Shown here: positions 1-7,862 of the stretch, piece by piece
How positions within the stretch are numbered: the first letter of the stretch is position 1
Layout of the letters: the number at the start of each line of letters is the position of its first letter
Origin: Bacteroidales bacterium
GTDB taxonomy: Bacteria; Bacteroidota; Bacteroidia; Bacteroidales; F082
Reading direction: 5' to 3'
DNA length: 61,611 nt
Assembly (NCBI GenBank): GCA_017548125.1
Contig: JAFYNK010000093.1
Coordinates: forward strand, 1-61,611
Made by a program: the position numbers and the translations under genes
Notes under the pieces: model-generated
Seen by the model: the letters and a program-made list of their open reading frames with translations, nothing else
Database searches by the model: none
What the model was told of the DNA's origin: nothing

Positions 1-1
1 G

Positions 2-98
2 GTAGGACGTGTGTTCCTTTTGATCTCGTTCCCAGCACAAATGACCACATGGCCATTAGCGAAAGGCTTTGAGACAAGTTATCTGGATGTAACCAATC
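2..98 (+). pseudogene. rnfD-like fragment, broken at both ends
   Basis: Reading from base 2 gives VGRVFLLISFPAQMTTWP, which matches the intact RnfD in this window (VGRVFMLISFPVAMTSWP, coded near 6668) at 14 of 18 residues. Family knowledge: this is the conserved stretch just after the NPFNPA motif of RnfD/NqrB-type ion pump subunits. After about 32 codons the similarity stops and the frame runs into the palindrome that begins at 99, then reaches a stop near 155. No FMN-attachment region or later membrane helices follow. It is a fragment of a second rnfD-like gene, a decayed duplicate, or an assembly artefact at the window edge. The identity of the motif is fairly clear; its biological status is not. 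Confidence 0.6.
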
Positions 99-147
99 GT
101 AGAGACGTATCAAAATTTGCAGAATTTTGCTGCGTCTCTTTTTTTAT
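99..147. repeat. GTAGAGACG palindrome with T-tract
   Basis: The left arm AGAGACGTATCAAAATT pairs with the right arm AATTTTGCTGCGTCTCT (15 of 17 positions) around a 5-nt loop, followed by a run of seven T. The first 14 bases, GTAGAGACGTATCA, are identical to the start of the palindrome at 29377-29460, so both belong to one dispersed family. The structure would act as a rho-independent terminator on the plus strand. Bases 148-337 hold no convincing gene and are very AT rich. Confidence 0.7.
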
Positions 148-337
148 TCATTGATGCTTATCTCTTTTATTCACATCACAGCTCTCTCTTTTTATATCTT
201 TTTTTCGTAAAAAATATTGGCAAATATGCTAATATAAGCACACCGCCAACCATTCTACAACATAACACATTGAATTATAAAGAAATAAATATTATTATTT
301 TTTTTTAGAAAATGTTTTTTCTTTAAGAAAATTTTAC

Positions 338-345
338 TACTTTTG
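338..345 (+). promoter_or_regulatory. Bacteroidota -7 box upstream of rpmH
   Basis: TACTTTTG matches the TAnnTTTG consensus of the Bacteroidota primary sigma factor and is followed by GCA, as is typical. It lies 46 nt upstream of the rpmH start. Confidence 0.6.
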
Positions 346-391
346 CAACTCAAAATAAAGGGAAAATTAAGAAGAAAAAATACATAAGACA

Positions 392-538
392 ATGAAACGC
401 ACATTTCAACCATCAAACAGAAAACGTAGAAACAAACACGGCTTCAGATCAAGAATGTCAACAGCCAATGGTCGTAAAGTTTTAAAAGCACGCCGTGCTA
501 AAGGCAGAAAGAAACTTACAGTTTCTGACGAATATTAA
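392..538 (+). CDS. rpmH: 50S ribosomal protein L34
   Basis: The 48-residue product starts [20 protein letters not shown] and contains the [22 protein letters not shown] core of L34. It is a small, highly basic protein of the large ribosomal subunit. The length is usual for the family. It has a matching promoter at 338-345 and a terminator at 581-610, so it is probably transcribed alone. In many bacteria rpmH lies beside rnpA and dnaA; neither is present here. Confidence 0.97.
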   Translation: MKRTFQPSNRKRRNKHGFRSRMSTANGRKVLKARRAKGRKKLTVSDEY

Positions 539-580
539 TTCTGTTACGCCGTACCTAATAACATTATTTAAGGTTTAAAA

Positions 581-610
581 AAATCCGGTCTTTTAAGATC
601 GGATTTTTTT
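581..610 (+). terminator. Rho-independent terminator after rpmH
   Basis: The stem AATCCGGTC / GATCGGATT (one G-U pair) encloses a TTTTAA loop and is followed by a T run. It lies 43 nt past the rpmH stop. Confidence 0.85.
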
Positions 611-619
611 ATTTTTTCC

Positions 620-627
620 TATTTTTG
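620..627 (+). promoter_or_regulatory. -7 box for the small lipoprotein gene
   Basis: TATTTTTG followed by CA matches TAnnTTTG. It sits just after the rpmH terminator and 40-64 nt before the possible start codons of the next gene. Confidence 0.55.
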
Positions 628-666
628 CATCTTTGAATTATAGTTCTGACACGAAAATTAAAATCC

Positions 667-1155
667 ATGGTAAATATAAAACCTATAATGATGGCGAAAA
701 GAAATATATCATTATCAATTAGTCTGATTCTAATGCTAATTTTTACAAGCTGTTCAACAAGTAATGCTATTCAAAAAGAAATTAGGAACATTATGGAATC
801 CAATGATTATACTTTCGTATATATTGGGACTCATTGGTGTCAAGCTAGCATTAACAATTTCTTAAATAATTATTCTAACATCAACAAATATGATGACAAA
901 ATGGGAGTTCTTATCATTTTCTTTGATAAAAACAACAAGATTGCATCCAACGAAAAAATAATGGAGTATTCTCCTATGTTATTTAAATCAAAAGGTCCGA
1001 TGCTTGACAAAATACGAATGAACAACATATGCGACAATCTACTTAAAGACTACAATCGCGAGTTTAAATCTCCAATATACTTTCTTTGCGACAAAGATGG
1101 TGTTATTATAAAGGATAATAGTTTTAGAAAAATCAAAGAATTAATGAATGAATAA
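667..1155 (+). CDS. Small lipoprotein, possibly thioredoxin-fold related
   Basis: The product has up to 162 residues. The hydrophobic stretch ISLSISLILMLIFTSC ends in a lipobox with Cys29, so it should be a lipid-anchored envelope protein. In-frame ATGs at 688 and 691 give a shorter, more typical signal peptide (MAKRN...) and may be the real start. A segment FVYIGTHWCQAS resembles the beta strand and active-site loop of thioredoxin-like proteins but has only one Cys of the usual CxxC. Near the C-terminus, PIYFLCDKDGVII also resembles thioredoxin-fold strands. I do not recognise a specific family, and a redox role is only a guess. Its promoter is at 620-627 and I see no partner gene. Confidence 0.6.
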   Translation: MVNIKPIMMAKRNISLSISLILMLIFTSCSTSNAIQKEIRNIMESNDYTFVYIGTHWCQASINNFLNNYSNINKYDDKMGVLIIFFDKNNKIASNEKIMEYSPMLFKSKGPMLDKIRMNNICDNLLKDYNREFKSPIYFLCDKDGVIIKDNSFRKIKELMNE

Positions 1156-1194
1156 AAACGACGATACCCAGAATCCTTAACCAAAAGCCAAAGT

Positions 1195-2175
1195 TCAACA
1201 ATCAACAGATTTTTTCTTATCTTCAATCTGTTTTACATCAGGGAACGTAAAAACTATGTCTTGCGCCTTAGCTATGCTCTTGTTCAATTCATACCCTATC
1301 AATATCAAAATACAATTAAAATAAATCCATACGACAAAAATTATCAAACCTCCGATGGAGCCGTATAAAAGGTTGTATGTAGAAATATTCGATATATAAT
1401 AATTAAACAACATAGTACCAACGATAAACATTCCTGCGAACAAAAGCGAACCTGGAGTAAACAGCTTGAACTTCTTGCTTCGCGGATTGCCGAAATAATA
1501 CAGCAGCGACATCGCTATTATCAAGGCAAATATAACGACCAGCCATCTGACCACATTTATCAACAGAACCACGAAATCGTTATAGAAATGTATCTTGGTA
1601 AAGAAAATAGGCAATATCCTCTGACCAAATGTAATCAACGCTATTGACACGACAAGCAACAACACAAACATTAGCATCACTAAAATGGAATACACTTGTG
1701 TCTTAATGAACGAGACCTGTCCAAATTCTTTGTCGCCCATATTAAAACCTCTGAAGAAAGAACTCACCGCGCTGGTACTGAAATAGAACGCAAGCAAAAG
1801 ACCTATCGACATAAGTCCGCCGTGTTCTATCGACATAATCTGATTTATCGTTGACGCAGCACTTTCAAACGTTCCAGGAGGCAAAATAGATTGCAATGCT
1901 TCAAGAACGTTCTGCGTTATGCCCTGCAATGGAAAATATGGCAGCAAGGTAAAGAGGAACAAAATTGTCGGAAAGATAGCGAGAAACACATAAAAAGCCA
2001 CTGCCGCAGCTCTATCAATAAGATTGACTTGCGTAAAACCTCTTACAAAATAAACAAGCACATCGTATAATGGCACGCCTCCAAATCCAGGAAACTTAAC
2101 CAAACGAAGCACCGACTCCAATCGTTTCTTTAAAACTATAAAACGTCCCTTAATATCAGAAAATTTAGTCTTCAT
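1195..2175 (-). CDS. YihY/virulence factor BrkB family membrane protein
   Basis: The product has about 326 residues with six predicted membrane helices. The family signature is visible as IDRAAAVAFYVFLAIFPTILFLF near the N-terminus and GSIGGLIIFVVWIYFNCILILIGYELN near the C-terminus. This inner-membrane family was once mislabelled ribonuclease BN; its true role is unsettled. The first possible start is GTG at 2181, overlapping the upstream gene's TGA as GTGA. ATG at 2175 gives MKTKFSDIKG and is my choice. The gene is translationally close to the DUF819 gene and probably shares its transcript. Confidence 0.9.
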   Translation of the reverse strand: MKTKFSDIKGRFIVLKKRLESVLRLVKFPGFGGVPLYDVLVYFVRGFTQVNLIDRAAAVAFYVFLAIFPTILFLFTLLPYFPLQGITQNVLEALQSILPPGTFESAASTINQIMSIEHGGLMSIGLLLAFYFSTSAVSSFFRGFNMGDKEFGQVSFIKTQVYSILVMLMFVLLLVVSIALITFGQRILPIFFTKIHFYNDFVVLLINVVRWLVVIFALIIAMSLLYYFGNPRSKKFKLFTPGSLLFAGMFIVGTMLFNYYISNISTYNLLYGSIGGLIIFVVWIYFNCILILIGYELNKSIAKAQDIVFTFPDVKQIEDKKKSVDC

Positions 2176-2177
2176 TT

Positions 2178-3359
2178 TCACAAAACTTGATAAACCAATA
2201 TTCCAAGATAATTGCCCACAGCATAACCGATGACGCCAACAGCAATACCGGTAATGATAACTTTTTTGTTCTTCATGTTCTCAGCTATCATCGGGACAAA
2301 CAAAGGCGAATTGATAAGAGCCACAGACGTAATCACCATGGTGTCAGAATCAATTCTGAAAGCCTTAGCCAAAATCATCGACAATATCAAAGAACAGAAA
2401 ATAACAAAAGCAATATACACTATTATATTAAAGCCAGCTTTGTAATCTATGGAAGTAACATCAACCATCGTTGCAACAACGAGACTGAATATCAAAACGA
2501 GATACATTCCAGCATCGTAGCTCTTCTCCATCTTTCTTACAAAAGGCAAAAACGAAGCTGCAATAGACAATGTCGTCATCGTCAAGATAAGAACCAACAT
2601 GTTATCCACCTTTCCTGAAATGAGAAAACTAATTCCCATGCCTACACCTACTATTAATATAGCAAGTCCCAATGCGCCTAATGTCTTAGGAAAATGCTTT
2701 TTAGTAAAAATACCAAAATATGACGACTCTGAACTTTGAACTTTAAACTCTGAACTTTCTTGTTGTCTTGTTGTCTTGTTGTCTTGTTGTCTTGTTGTCT
2801 TGTTGTCTTGTTGTCTTAAAAAAAGTCGAAAGAGTTTTATTCCGAACGACATCAGAAAGACTAGATAAACGAAACTTATAATCATATCGAAAGTATGGAC
2901 GAAAATGTAAGTTTCGGCATCCACATTTAATGCGATTTTAAGGCTTGCAAGGTTAGGCGTTCCACCTGTATATACACCAACGAGCAGACCAGCTATCTTG
3001 CTAAAGCCGCTCTGTTCATCATTAAAAATATAATATCCAGCAATATCAACGACCAGTACCGATACGAGACCTATACACAAAGCCACGATAGCATTTTTCA
3101 GTTTCCAATTCTTAAAATCACAACCAAAGAGAATCATCGGGAAAGCAAGTAAAATCATCACGCTGGTAAGAGTATCCTGAATGCCTTTCAGCGATTCTCC
3201 TAGGCCAAGAGGAAAGATAATTATATTTGAGACTAGAATACCTACGACATATAACAGCAATATCTCCCCTATCTTATTCATAGCAGCATATTTACGGCAT
3301 AAAACTATCACCAGATAAGGCACGAGAAAATAAAATAAAAGCGACAAAATCTGAACCAT
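2178..3359 (-). CDS. DUF819 family membrane protein with repeat-coded loop
   Basis: The 393-residue product has about ten hydrophobic segments and the DUF819 (YjcL-like) signature GVYTGGTPNLASLKIAL near residues 129-145. The family is an uncharacterised transporter-like group of the inner membrane. Residues about 182-212, between two hydrophobic segments, are coded by seven perfect 8-nt units and five degenerate 7-nt units. They read as TTRQQDNKTT-type and SSEFKVQSSESS text, which is unlike the rest of the protein and looks inserted. Loss or gain of one 8-nt unit would shift the frame. The gene precedes the BrkB-family gene with a 4-nt overlap (using its GTG), and a -7-like box lies at 3376-3383. 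Confidence 0.88.
   Translation of the reverse strand: MVQILSLLFYFLVPYLVIVLCRKYAAMNKIGEILLLYVVGILVSNIIIFPLGLGESLKGIQDTLTSVMILLAFPMILFGCDFKNWKLKNAIVALCIGLVSVLVVDIAGYYIFNDEQSGFSKIAGLLVGVYTGGTPNLASLKIALNVDAETYIFVHTFDMIISFVYLVFLMSFGIKLFRLFLRQQDNKTTRQQDNKTTRQQESSEFKVQSSESSYFGIFTKKHFPKTLGALGLAILIVGVGMGISFLISGKVDNMLVLILTMTTLSIAASFLPFVRKMEKSYDAGMYLVLIFSLVVATMVDVTSIDYKAGFNIIVYIAFVIFCSLILSMILAKAFRIDSDTMVITSVALINSPLFVPMIAENMKNKKVIITGIAVGVIGYAVGNYLGILVYQVL
2726..2816. repeat. Tandem 7-nt and 8-nt repeats inside DUF819 gene
   Basis: 2726-2760 holds five degenerate heptads (ACTCTGA, ACTTTGA, ACTTTAA, ACTCTGA, ACTTTCT). 2761-2816 holds seven perfect copies of the octamer TGTTGTCT. The tract is wholly coding on the minus strand and in frame. 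Confidence 0.97.
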
Positions 3360-3375
3360 AAAAATATTTTTTTTG

Positions 3376-3383
3376 CGAAGATA
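3376..3383 (-). promoter_or_regulatory. Probable -7 box for the DUF819-BrkB pair
   Basis: On the minus strand TATCTTCG followed by CA is one base from TAnnTTTG, the same variant as at 18096-18103 before porU. It lies 17 nt upstream of the DUF819 start. TTG triplets that could serve as the -33 element fall within the adjacent octamer repeat at 3392-3415. Confidence 0.45.
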
Positions 3384-3391
3384 AAAAAAAA

Positions 3392-3415
3392 GTCAACAAG
3401 ACAACACGACTACAA
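3392..3415. repeat. Three degenerate 8-nt units upstream of DUF819 gene
   Basis: GTCAACAA, GACAACAC and GACTACAA follow each other with an exact 8-nt period. The wording matches the octamers at 2761, 28843 and 31983. Confidence 0.75.
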
Positions 3416-3484
3416 TACAATAAGTTTTTTTGAAACAACAAATTAATCATCATATTCATTAAACAAACTTTCAAAAAAAAACAT

Positions 3485-3492
3485 TATATTTG
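3485..3492 (+). promoter_or_regulatory. -7 box upstream of rseC-like gene
   Basis: TATATTTG matches TAnnTTTG exactly and lies 40 nt upstream of the ATG at 3533. Confidence 0.55.
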
Positions 3493-3532
3493 TTGATAAA
3501 ATTTTAACGAATTATATTAAAAGAACTCACAA

Positions 3533-3943
3533 ATGAATCAACGCATATCACACGAAGGCATTGTTACCAGCATTGACAACGACAGCGTACAAATAAAGAT
3601 ATTATCGAAAAGTGCGTGTGCGTCATGCAACATCAAAGGAGCCTGCAACATGTCGGAGATGAAGGAGAAAATCATCAGCATACCTCGTCCTGAAGACAAG
3701 AACTTATCCATAGGTCAAGAGGTAAATATAAGCATGGAATTGAGCCAGGCCAACAGAGCCGTCATATTCGCATATCTCATACCTGTCATAATATTGGTAA
3801 GCATGATATTTATTCTCAATGCATTAAAATTTGACGAAGGCATCAACGCACTTCTCTCCATTGGATCTTTAATACCATATTACCTTATTATATTTCTTTT
3901 CAGGGATAAGTTAAAGCGTAAATTCGAATATGAAATTCATTAA
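3533..3943 (+). CDS. rseC: SoxR-reducing/RseC family protein
   Basis: The 136-residue product has an N-terminal cysteine motif (CASCNIKGAC, near residues 24-33) and two hydrophobic helices (about 77-97 and 106-122). This is the RseC/MucC layout. The family sits in the inner membrane and is tied to Rnf-type systems. In E. coli RseC affects both SoxR reduction and the sigma-E pathway. It stands directly before rnfB, the usual place in Bacteroidota. It has its own promoter-like box, and a second box lies between it and rnfB. The role here is inferred from the family and position. Confidence 0.85.
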   Translation: MNQRISHEGIVTSIDNDSVQIKILSKSACASCNIKGACNMSEMKEKIISIPRPEDKNLSIGQEVNISMELSQANRAVIFAYLIPVIILVSMIFILNALKFDEGINALLSIGSLIPYYLIIFLFRDKLKRKFEYEIH

Positions 3944-3972
3944 AAAAAATGTATTTCTTTTAAATTAATTGT

Positions 3973-3980
3973 TATTTTTG
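3973..3980 (+). promoter_or_regulatory. -7 box upstream of the rnf operon
   Basis: TATTTTTG followed by CG fits TAnnTTTG. It lies 75 nt before the rnfB GTG start, so the rnf operon can probably be transcribed independently of rseC. Confidence 0.5.
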
Positions 3981-3983
3981 CGA

Positions 3984-4025
3984 TAGCTATTAGCTGCAAG
4001 CATAAGGCTACCAACTGACAGCATA
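3984..4025. repeat. Degenerate heptad tract in rnf leader
   Basis: Six consecutive 7-nt words (TAGCTAT, TAGCTGC, AAGCATA, AGGCTAC, CAACTGA, CAGCATA) lie between the promoter box and rnfB. The vocabulary overlaps that of the heptads inside the helicase gene at 28551-28585. Confidence 0.55.
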
Positions 4026-4055
4026 ATTGAATATTAAACATTAAAAACTATTATT

Positions 4056-4931
4056 GTGAACGACATTTTACTCTATTCTCTCATTGTACTCGGAGTCTTG
4101 GGAGGCATTTTAGCGGTTATTCTTTACATAGTCGCGCAGAAGTTCAAAGTAGAAGAAAATCCATTGATTGACGAAGTTGAATCCAATTTATCCGGAGCCA
4201 ACTGCGGAGGATGCGGTTTTGCCGGCTGTCGAGCTTTTGCCGAGGCCTGCGTCAAATCAGCTGCCGACAAGAACAGTCTCGCCGGATTGAATTGTACAAG
4301 TTCCGACATGTCGAAGGTAGCTGCTGTTTTAGGTTTGACAGTCACGGCTGAAGAGCCTAAGATTGCCGTGGTCCGTTGTAGCGGAACCTGCGAGAACGCT
4401 CCTAAGAAGACACACTATGAAGGCGCCGACATCTGCGCTTTTGCCCACACTCTGTTCGCTGGAGGCAGCGGCTGTCCTAACGCCTGTCTTGGCTTAGGCG
4501 ACTGCGTCAAGAAATGCGCCTTCGACGCCATCCACGTCGATCCTGTCTTGGGCATCGCTGTCGTTGACGAAGACAAGTGCGTCGGCTGCGGCACATGTAC
4601 AAAGGCTTGTCCTAGAGGCATCATCGAGATACGTCCTAAAGGCAAGAATAACCGCCGTATTTATGTCAGCTGCGTCAACGTCGAGAAAGGCGCCATAACC
4701 ATGAAAAACTGTAAAGTAGGTTGCATCGGCTGCCAGAAATGTCTCAAGGAATGCCCATTCGAGGCCATCGAGATGCGCGGCACATTAGCATACATCAACC
4801 CTGACAAGTGCAAGCAATGCCGCAAATGCGTCGATGTTTGCCCAAGAGGCAGCATCTTGGCGGTCAACTTCCCTCCTCGCAAACCTAAAGTTGAAGTAAA
4901 AGAAGAAGTTAATAACGAAAGTAAAGAATAA
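4056..4931 (+). CDS. rnfB: Rnf complex subunit B (iron-sulfur protein)
   Basis: The 291-residue product starts with GTG. Residues 5-27 form a membrane anchor. A CxxCxxxxC group (C50, C53, C58) with later C80 forms the N-terminal 4Fe-4S site. Several ferredoxin-type CxxCxxCxxxCP motifs follow, such as CVGCGTCTKACPRG, CIGCQKCLKECPF and CKQCRKCVDVCPRG. RnfB takes electrons from ferredoxin and passes them into the Rnf pump at the inner membrane. It is the first gene of rnfBCDGEA, the order used by Bacteroidota, and ends 5 nt before rnfC. The residues expected for cluster binding are present. Confidence 0.97.
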   Translation: MNDILLYSLIVLGVLGGILAVILYIVAQKFKVEENPLIDEVESNLSGANCGGCGFAGCRAFAEACVKSAADKNSLAGLNCTSSDMSKVAAVLGLTVTAEEPKIAVVRCSGTCENAPKKTHYEGADICAFAHTLFAGGSGCPNACLGLGDCVKKCAFDAIHVDPVLGIAVVDEDKCVGCGTCTKACPRGIIEIRPKGKNNRRIYVSCVNVEKGAITMKNCKVGCIGCQKCLKECPFEAIEMRGTLAYINPDKCKQCRKCVDVCPRGSILAVNFPPRKPKVEVKEEVNNESKE

Positions 4932-4936
4932 AGCGT

Positions 4937-6286
4937 ATGAATCCAAAGAAAACATTTCCTAAAGGCGGTGTTCATCCTGAAGAAAATAAACTTTCGTCAG
5001 ACAAACCCATTATAACATTTCCTATTCCAAAACAAGTAATCATTCCGTTGGGACAATGTCTCGGCGCGCCAGCAGAAGCCATCGTCAAAAAAGGCGACGA
5101 GGTGAAAGTGGGACAGCTCATCGGAACAGCAAAAGGCTTCATCTCTGCCAACGTCCACTCCTCGGTGAGCGGAAAAGTCTCAAAAGTAGACGAGGTGATG
5201 GACCACACCGGTTACCGCAAACCTGCTATCTTCATCGATGTTGAAGGCGACGAATGGCTCGAAGGAATAGACACCAGCGACAAATTAGTCGGAGAAATAA
5301 CATTATCACGCGAAGAGATAATCGAAAGAGTGAGAAGCCACGGCATCGTCGGTATGGGCGGCGCCACCTTCCCAACAAGCGTGAAATTATCTATACCTAA
5401 AGACAAGAAAGCCGAGTTCGTCATCATCAACGCAGCAGAATGCGAGCCTTATCTCACCTGCGACAACAGACTCCTTCTTGAGAAACCTCACGAATTTCTT
5501 GTTGGCGTCAAGATTCTGATGAAAGCCGTCGATGCTCCTAAAGCTATCGTTGGCATTGAAACCAACAAGATTGAAGCAGCGAAATTATTGGATAATATAG
5601 TTAAAGGCGACGAATATTATCACGGAATAGAAATACAGCCATTGCAGACCAAATATCCTCAAGGCGGTGAGAAACAACTCATCAAGGCTTGCACTGGAAG
5701 AGAAATCCCATCAGGAAAACTGCCTATAGAGACAGGCTGCGTCGTCGTCAACGTCGCATCCACTTTCGCCATTTATGAAGCCGTACAAAAAAACAAGCCT
5801 CTCATCTCAAGAGTGGTGACCGTCACAGGCAAGTCGGTAAAGAATCCATCCAACTTCTTGGTAAGAATAGGAACTCCATCAACAGAACTCATCGAAGCTG
5901 TTGGCGGACTCCCAGAAAACACCACCAATATCATCAACGGCGGTCCTATGATGGGCAAATCCGTTTCTGTCAACGACTTCCCTGTCATCAAAGGAACGTC
6001 AGGAATCTTGCTCATGACCGACAAAGAAGCTCAGCCTCGTAAAGTGGGCAACTGTCTCCGCTGCGGCAAATGCATCAACGCCTGCCCTATGGGACTGGAA
6101 CCATTCTTACTATGCCGTCTGTCGAAGAACAACTTCTTCGAAGAGACAGAAGCCGAACGTATCATGGACTGTATCGAATGTGGATCATGCGAGTTCACCT
6201 GCCCTGCAAATATCCCTTTGCTCGACTACATCCGTTACGGCAAGAATAAGACAGGTCAAATAATTCGTTCACGTAATCAGAAATAA
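4937..6286 (+). CDS. rnfC: Rnf complex subunit C (NADH/FMN, iron-sulfur)
   Basis: The 449-residue product contains the nucleotide/FMN-binding glycine stretch SHGIVGMGGATFPTSVKL near residues 134-151. Two 4Fe-4S motifs follow, beginning at C373 (CLRCGKCINACP) and C412 (CIECGSCEFTCP). RnfC is the peripheral subunit that exchanges electrons with NAD(H). It lacks the long C-terminal alanine-rich extension of the E. coli form, as is usual outside gammaproteobacteria. It lies between rnfB and rnfD with gaps of 5 and 7 nt, so the genes are co-transcribed. Confidence 0.97.
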   Translation: MNPKKTFPKGGVHPEENKLSSDKPIITFPIPKQVIIPLGQCLGAPAEAIVKKGDEVKVGQLIGTAKGFISANVHSSVSGKVSKVDEVMDHTGYRKPAIFIDVEGDEWLEGIDTSDKLVGEITLSREEIIERVRSHGIVGMGGATFPTSVKLSIPKDKKAEFVIINAAECEPYLTCDNRLLLEKPHEFLVGVKILMKAVDAPKAIVGIETNKIEAAKLLDNIVKGDEYYHGIEIQPLQTKYPQGGEKQLIKACTGREIPSGKLPIETGCVVVNVASTFAIYEAVQKNKPLISRVVTVTGKSVKNPSNFLVRIGTPSTELIEAVGGLPENTTNIINGGPMMGKSVSVNDFPVIKGTSGILLMTDKEAQPRKVGNCLRCGKCINACPMGLEPFLLCRLSKNNFFEETEAERIMDCIECGSCEFTCPANIPLLDYIRYGKNKTGQIIRSRNQK

Positions 6287-6293
6287 TTAAGAG

Positions 6294-7277
6294 ATGAATA
6301 ATTACACAATATCAGGCTCACCTCACGTTCACGGAGGCGAAAGCACAAAGAAAATAATGTACAGCGTCATCATCGCTCTGATGCCTGCGTTCTTATTTTC
6401 CATTTATTACTTCGGTTTCAACGCAGTGCGCGTCACTTTAATATCAGTGGCAGCATGCGTCTTAGTCGAATGGCTGATTCAGAAATTCCTCATCAAAGGT
6501 CCATGCACCATCGCTGACGGTTCTGCGATAATCACTGGTATCTTGTTGGCGTTCAACTTACCATCCAACATTCCAGCATGGATGATCATCGTCGGTTCTA
6601 TCGTAGCCATCGGCATCGGCAAGATGTCGTTCGGCGGATTGGGCAACAACCCATTCAACCCAGCATTGGTAGGACGCGTCTTCATGCTCATCTCCTTCCC
6701 TGTCGCAATGACATCATGGCCAACGCCACAGCCTTTGTTCAGCGGCGCTGCCATCGACGCCTTGACAGGTCCTACACTCTTAGGATATGTAAAAGAAGGC
6801 CTCTCACAAGGCATTGCAGCTCAAGACTTAATCATCTACGACAACATCAAAGGATTCATCTATAGCGGTTCATTAGGTGAGATAGGCTCCATCGCCATCA
6901 TCATCAGCGGTCTCTTCTTGATAATAAGAAAAGTCATCGACTGGCAGACACCTGTCATCATCATCGCTACTGTTGCTATCGTATCAACAATATGCTGGCT
7001 CATCGACCCAGTTCAATACGTCAATCCTTTGATACATATCTTCGGCGGCGGTTTGATGCTCGGCGCATTCTTCATGGCGACAGACATGGCGACATCACCG
7101 ATGACCATGAAAGGAAAGTTCATCTTCTCAATAGGCGTCGGCGCTTTGACAATCATCATCCGTCTTTGGGGCGCTTACCCAGAAGGCATGTCATTCGCCA
7201 TCTTAATCATGAATGCTTTTGTTCCTTTGATCAACAAAGCATGCAAACCAACTCGTTTCGGTAACCTCGTAAAATAA
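6294..7277 (+). CDS. rnfD: Rnf complex subunit D (membrane, FMN-binding)
   Basis: The 327-residue product has eight to ten hydrophobic helices and the RnfD/NqrB signature GLGNNPFNPALVGRVFMLIS around residues 116-135. The sequence DALTGPTLLG near residues 158-167 holds the expected covalent FMN threonine region (compare SGAT in other RnfD). It is a core ion-translocating subunit. The fragment at 2-98 is a homologue of the stretch coded near 6668. The gene is 7 nt from both neighbours. Confidence 0.97.
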   Translation: MNNYTISGSPHVHGGESTKKIMYSVIIALMPAFLFSIYYFGFNAVRVTLISVAACVLVEWLIQKFLIKGPCTIADGSAIITGILLAFNLPSNIPAWMIIVGSIVAIGIGKMSFGGLGNNPFNPALVGRVFMLISFPVAMTSWPTPQPLFSGAAIDALTGPTLLGYVKEGLSQGIAAQDLIIYDNIKGFIYSGSLGEIGSIAIIISGLFLIIRKVIDWQTPVIIIATVAIVSTICWLIDPVQYVNPLIHIFGGGLMLGAFFMATDMATSPMTMKGKFIFSIGVGALTIIIRLWGAYPEGMSFAILIMNAFVPLINKACKPTRFGNLVK

Positions 7278-7284
7278 TAAGATC

Positions 7285-7860
7285 ATGGCAGCAAAAAAAG
7301 ACACATTAATAAATATGTTTGTAGCCTTATTCGTGATATGCATAGTATCAGGCGGAGTGTTAGGCGTTGTTTATAATGCAACAAAAGAACCTATCGCTGC
7401 AGCAGAGACAGCAAAAAAAACAGAGGCTATCAAGAACGTACTTCCTGAATTCAACGAACTTAAGGAGACTATGGTGATGTCGGCTTTAGAAGACACAGAG
7501 ATTCCATTCTACCTCGCATACGACGCCGACAACAACTTCATCGGAGCTGCTGTTGAGACATTCACCAACAAAGGATTCAGCGGCAACATCAGTCTTATGG
7601 TTGGCATCTTGGCTGACGGCACCTTAAAGAACATCTCCGTATTGCAACACGCCGAGACTCCAGGTTTAGGTTCAAAGATGACAGAACCTACTTTCAAAGA
7701 TCAGTTCAACGACAAGAAAGCAGATTCTTTCAATATCAAGGTAAAGAAAGACGGCGGCGATGTCGATGCTATCACAGCAGCGACAATCAGCTCAAGAGCA
7801 TTCTGCGATGCTGTAAACCGCGCATTATTAACATTTGAAAACAACAAAGGAGGATTTTAA
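7285..7860 (+). CDS. rnfG: Rnf complex subunit G (covalent FMN protein)
   Basis: The 191-residue product has one N-terminal membrane helix (about residues 9-30) and an FMN-binding domain outside the membrane. The flavin attachment segment reads VDAITAATISSRAF near residues 159-172. The second Thr of TAAT is the expected attachment site, although most families have SGAT or TGAT. RnfG relays electrons between membrane subunits. Maturation needs an ApbE flavin transferase, which is not in this window. It lies 7 nt after rnfD and 2 nt before rnfE. Confidence 0.95.
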   Translation: MAAKKDTLINMFVALFVICIVSGGVLGVVYNATKEPIAAAETAKKTEAIKNVLPEFNELKETMVMSALEDTEIPFYLAYDADNNFIGAAVETFTNKGFSGNISLMVGILADGTLKNISVLQHAETPGLGSKMTEPTFKDQFNDKKADSFNIKVKKDGGDVDAITAATISSRAFCDAVNRALLTFENNKGGF

Positions 7861-7862
7861 TC

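Noticed and set aside
117-308. Open frame of 63 codons downstream of the first palindrome
   Set aside because: The product is an AT-driven run of Phe, Tyr, Leu and Ile with no family features, and it begins inside the palindrome.
2187-2618. Plus-strand frame opposite the DUF819 gene
   Set aside because: It is low-quality His/Arg/Asn text antisense to a conserved membrane protein.
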